Below, piece after piece: positions 5,260 to 7,470 of a DNA stretch of 7,470 nt (its first letter is position 1; each line of letters opens with the position of its first letter). A program made the position numbers and the translations under genes. Origin of the DNA: Candidatus Aminicenantota bacterium (GTDB taxonomy: Bacteria > Acidobacteriota > Aminicenantia > UBA2199); NCBI GenBank assembly GCA_020355945.1, contig CP070627.1, positions 9,082,440 to 9,089,909 of the forward strand. Reading direction: 5' to 3'. Under the pieces are notes generated by a model. It was given only the letters and a program-made list of their open reading frames with translations, was not told the origin of the DNA and searched no databases.

Positions 5260-7470
5260 CTATTTTATCCGCCACAAGTAACTGGCTTTAAAAAATAGGC
5301 CTTCTTTCATTTTTAACAGGTCTCCCTGACCGGCAATCCACATAATATCCCGGAACTGGCTCTCCAGGTAAAGAGAGCCGTATCCCAAATGCACCACTGT
5401 GCCGGGGATCAATGTAAAAGAAGCCAGGAAATCGGTTAATAACTTAGCCTGGAGACTGTCGTAACGAAGAATACCCCGCAGGAAAAAGTACTTGTTAAAT
5501 TGATAAGTGGTGTGCAAGTTGTAAATATTGACGGAATAAATTTGCTTTTTGCTTTGTTTCTCTTTAAAGTCCGAATATAAATAATCTAAGGCTATTTTCA
5601 ATTTTTTACCGGGTTGCACCAGGGCATAGATGTTGATGATTTTGGAATTCCCTACAAAGGAAGCAGTGGGATGGTAGTAAATTTGTTCGCCGAGGGTGAT
5701 ATTTTCGTATAGATATAACCATTTGAAGAGTTGGATACTACCGATGGAGTGAAAATATTTTTTATTAAAGAGCGCGCCAGCCCAGGCTTCATCCTCGACC
5801 CAGTATTCCAGGTTGGCTTCACCCCGGGGTTTAAAAGCCAGGTTTACGGCAAATTCCCAACTGGTATCTGTCATTTTTGTGTCCAGGTCATACATCCGGT
5901 AATAATGGACAAAAGGTATGATTCGTTTCAGCCAGGGTAGTTGTTTTATGTTCAACCGCAATATCGGTCCGATGCCAGCGGCTCCCCGGCTGATGCCCAC
6001 CCGGTTTTGAAAGGCGGTGGCTATAAAGAAATCAGTGCTGTATCGTTCATATATTCCCCAGGTAATCAATTTTGGTGAGTAAAATTCCAGCATGGCATTG
6101 ATCCCGCTCCCGTTTTGCAGCGGCTCACCTTCCAACTGCCGCGTGGTACTGTGAAGATAAGAAAGACTTCCCCTGAGATATTTGGAGAACCGGTACTTGA
6201 GGTCTGTTCCTACTACATCATTGCGTTGGCCTTCAAAATGACGACCGGTGTAAAGGAATCCGATAAAGTTATCGCGGCCGATGTTGTATTTGGCCCTGAC
6301 AATGCCAAAGAGTGCGGATTTTCCCTCATTGGGATTAACCCCTACATCCCAGGGGCGGCCAGCGGACCGGTCATTGGCAGCCAACACCGCAAAGTTCAGC
6401 TTACCCGCTGATCCACTAACCTTGCCTGCCCACCCCGGGTCCACGATGCGGCGTGTATGCACCGCTGATACCATCATACTATCTTTGATGATGGTAAAAC
6501 CTAATACCTCTTTACTCTCTAAAAAAAACGGCCGTTTCTCACTGTAAAATATGGGGTACCTGCGATTGACTTCCACCTGGAACGCGTCACTCTCCACCTG
6601 GCTGAAATCCGGGTTTACCGCAGCTTCGGCAGTTACGGAAGAGGTAAGTCCATACTTGATGCCCACTCCCACATTGGTATCAGTACTCTTATCCCAGTTG
6701 TCTCCTTCTATTCGTTCCGAATCCCTGCTTAAGGTAAAATTGGGTAATATTTCCAATTTAAGTCCTTTCTTTTTGAGGTCCCGGTAAATCAGGGTGGCCA
6801 TGATGTTGAACTCAGTATGCTCCCAACGCTGCTTTTCAGGCCAGTAAGCCCGGGCTCCCAAATGGGGAACCGCTCGAACAAAGATAATCCCCATTTTCAC
6901 TTCTTTACCTTTACTTTCCTGGTAACGAATACTTTGCAAAGGGATACGCACTTCCACCTGGTAACCGTCATTGGTGGTTTTTGCTTTACTTTCCCAAACA
7001 AAATCCGCGGTAGTGTCTCTTCCTTTTATTGATGAGCTAACCGCATCTGCCTGGATGCCGTTGGGGTTAATATAGAATTCGTAACAGGTCTGTCGGTTCC
7101 CCATGGCATCCAGCAAAATGCCGACATAATCGTCCATGAGGATAGAGTCTCTCTGCGCGATGGATGTTTTAATCTTGCCTGGTTCCGGGTCCAAACAATG
7201 GAAAGCAAAGTAGAGATTTCGTTTGTCATAAGCGGCCCAGATTCGGGTGGGTACCCCCAGGTCTCTGCCAAAGGTGGGATGCACAGTGATGAAGGTGGGA
7301 CTGATGAACGGCTGCTTCCAAACTGCCTCGTTCAATTCACCATCAATAGTTATCTTTTCAGGAACTTTATCCGGGATAATGAGTTTGCCATCTTCCTGGG
7401 TCTTTACTGCCTGCAATAACGAGACATTGATGGCTAAAATCACTCCCAAAACAATCACATAAAACAATTG
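5260..7470 (-). CDS. Outer-membrane DUF5916 protein with CBM9-like N-terminal domain (5' end outside window)
   Basis: At least 735 aa. After a hydrophobic leader (about residues 2-20, counting from the codon at 7467) comes a CBM9-like beta-sandwich: I-D-G-E-L-N-E-A-V-W at 41-50, then Y-V-G-I-L-L-D and F-Y-I-N-P-N-G. This domain ends near residue 220. The rest is a DUF5916 region with the signature N-P-D-F-S-Q-V-E-S-D (285-294) and E-K-R-P-F-F-L-E (310-317), followed by many amphipathic aromatic-rich strands typical of an outer-membrane beta-barrel. The function is not established; sugar or polymer binding at the cell surface is a family-level guess. The first in-window start codon is a TTG three bases from the edge. 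It leaves the signal peptide without a basic n-region, so the true start is probably a few codons outside. It probably forms an operon with the DUF1579 gene 54 bases downstream. Confidence 0.85.
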   Translation of the reverse strand, partial: QLFYVIVLGVILAINVSLLQAVKTQEDGKLIIPDKVPEKITIDGELNEAVWKQPFISPTFITVHPTFGRDLGVPTRIWAAYDKRNLYFAFHCLDPEPGKIKTSIAQRDSILMDDYVGILLDAMGNRQTCYEFYINPNGIQADAVSSSIKGRDTTADFVWESKAKTTNDGYQVEVRIPLQSIRYQESKGKEVKMGIIFVRAVPHLGARAYWPEKQRWEHTEFNIMATLIYRDLKKKGLKLEILPNFTLSRDSERIEGDNWDKSTDTNVGVGIKYGLTSSVTAEAAVNPDFSQVESDAFQVEVNRRYPIFYSEKRPFFLESKEVLGFTIIKDSMMVSAVHTRRIVDPGWAGKVSGSAGKLNFAVLAANDRSAGRPWDVGVNPNEGKSALFGIVRAKYNIGRDNFIGFLYTGRHFEGQRNDVVGTDLKYRFSKYLRGSLSYLHSTTRQLEGEPLQNGSGINAMLEFYSPKLITWGIYERYSTDFFIATAFQNRVGISRGAAGIGPILRLNIKQLPWLKRIIPFVHYYRMYDLDTKMTDTSWEFAVNLAFKPRGEANLEYWVEDEAWAGALFNKKYFHSIGSIQLFKWLYLYENITLGEQIYYHPTASFVGNSKIINIYALVQPGKKLKIALDYLYSDFKEKQSKKQIYSVNIYNLHTTYQFNKYFFLRGILRYDSLQAKLLTDFLASFTLIPGTVVHLGYGSLYLESQFRDIMWIAGQGDLLKMKEGLFFKASYLWRIK

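Overview
This window probably comes from a Gram-negative, environmental-type bacterium with moderate GC content. Two large products carry Sec-type signal peptides, and a third is a predicted outer-membrane beta-barrel. Spacers are AT-rich and contain short dispersed-repeat-like sequences. The pairing of a DUF5916 barrel, a DUF1579 protein and an Abhydrolase_10 protein, together with this repeat style, recalls uncultured lineages such as Aminicenantes or Acidobacteria relatives. That placement is an impression and was not tested.

Left part (1-1224): mostly non-coding. It holds a short VapB-like antitoxin gene on the minus strand (340-567). Its partner PIN toxin gene has been gutted, leaving a few start codons fused out of frame to the toxin C-terminus (167-350). 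A 657-base spacer follows. It contains an inverted repeat and a hairpin, a 42-bp tandem repeat whose units carry a 14-16 bp palindrome, a good sigma70-like promoter, and a 3 x 10-bp TTCGCG repeat just before a strong ribosome binding site.

Centre (1225-4139): a 707-aa secreted alpha/beta hydrolase of the Abhydrolase_10 type on the plus strand. Converging on it is an intact vapBC-like toxin-antitoxin pair on the minus strand (3484-4139), which has its own SD and possible promoter and operator.

Right part (4140-7470): the spacer contains a 156-bp gapless second copy of the hydrolase gene's 3' region (4400-4555 matches 3088-3243 at 146/156 bases). This is a relic of a duplicate or paralogue. 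Two minus-strand genes follow, read as a likely operon: a DUF5916/CBM9-like outer-membrane protein whose start lies outside the window, then, after 54 bases, a secreted DUF1579 protein.

No complete new multi-gene system is evident. What stands out is the wreckage. A hydrolase gene is flanked on both sides by toxin-antitoxin modules, one decayed and one intact, and a fragment of the same hydrolase lies beyond the intact module. This suggests repeated duplication, deletion and TA insertion. The 42-bp palindromic array is the least explained element.
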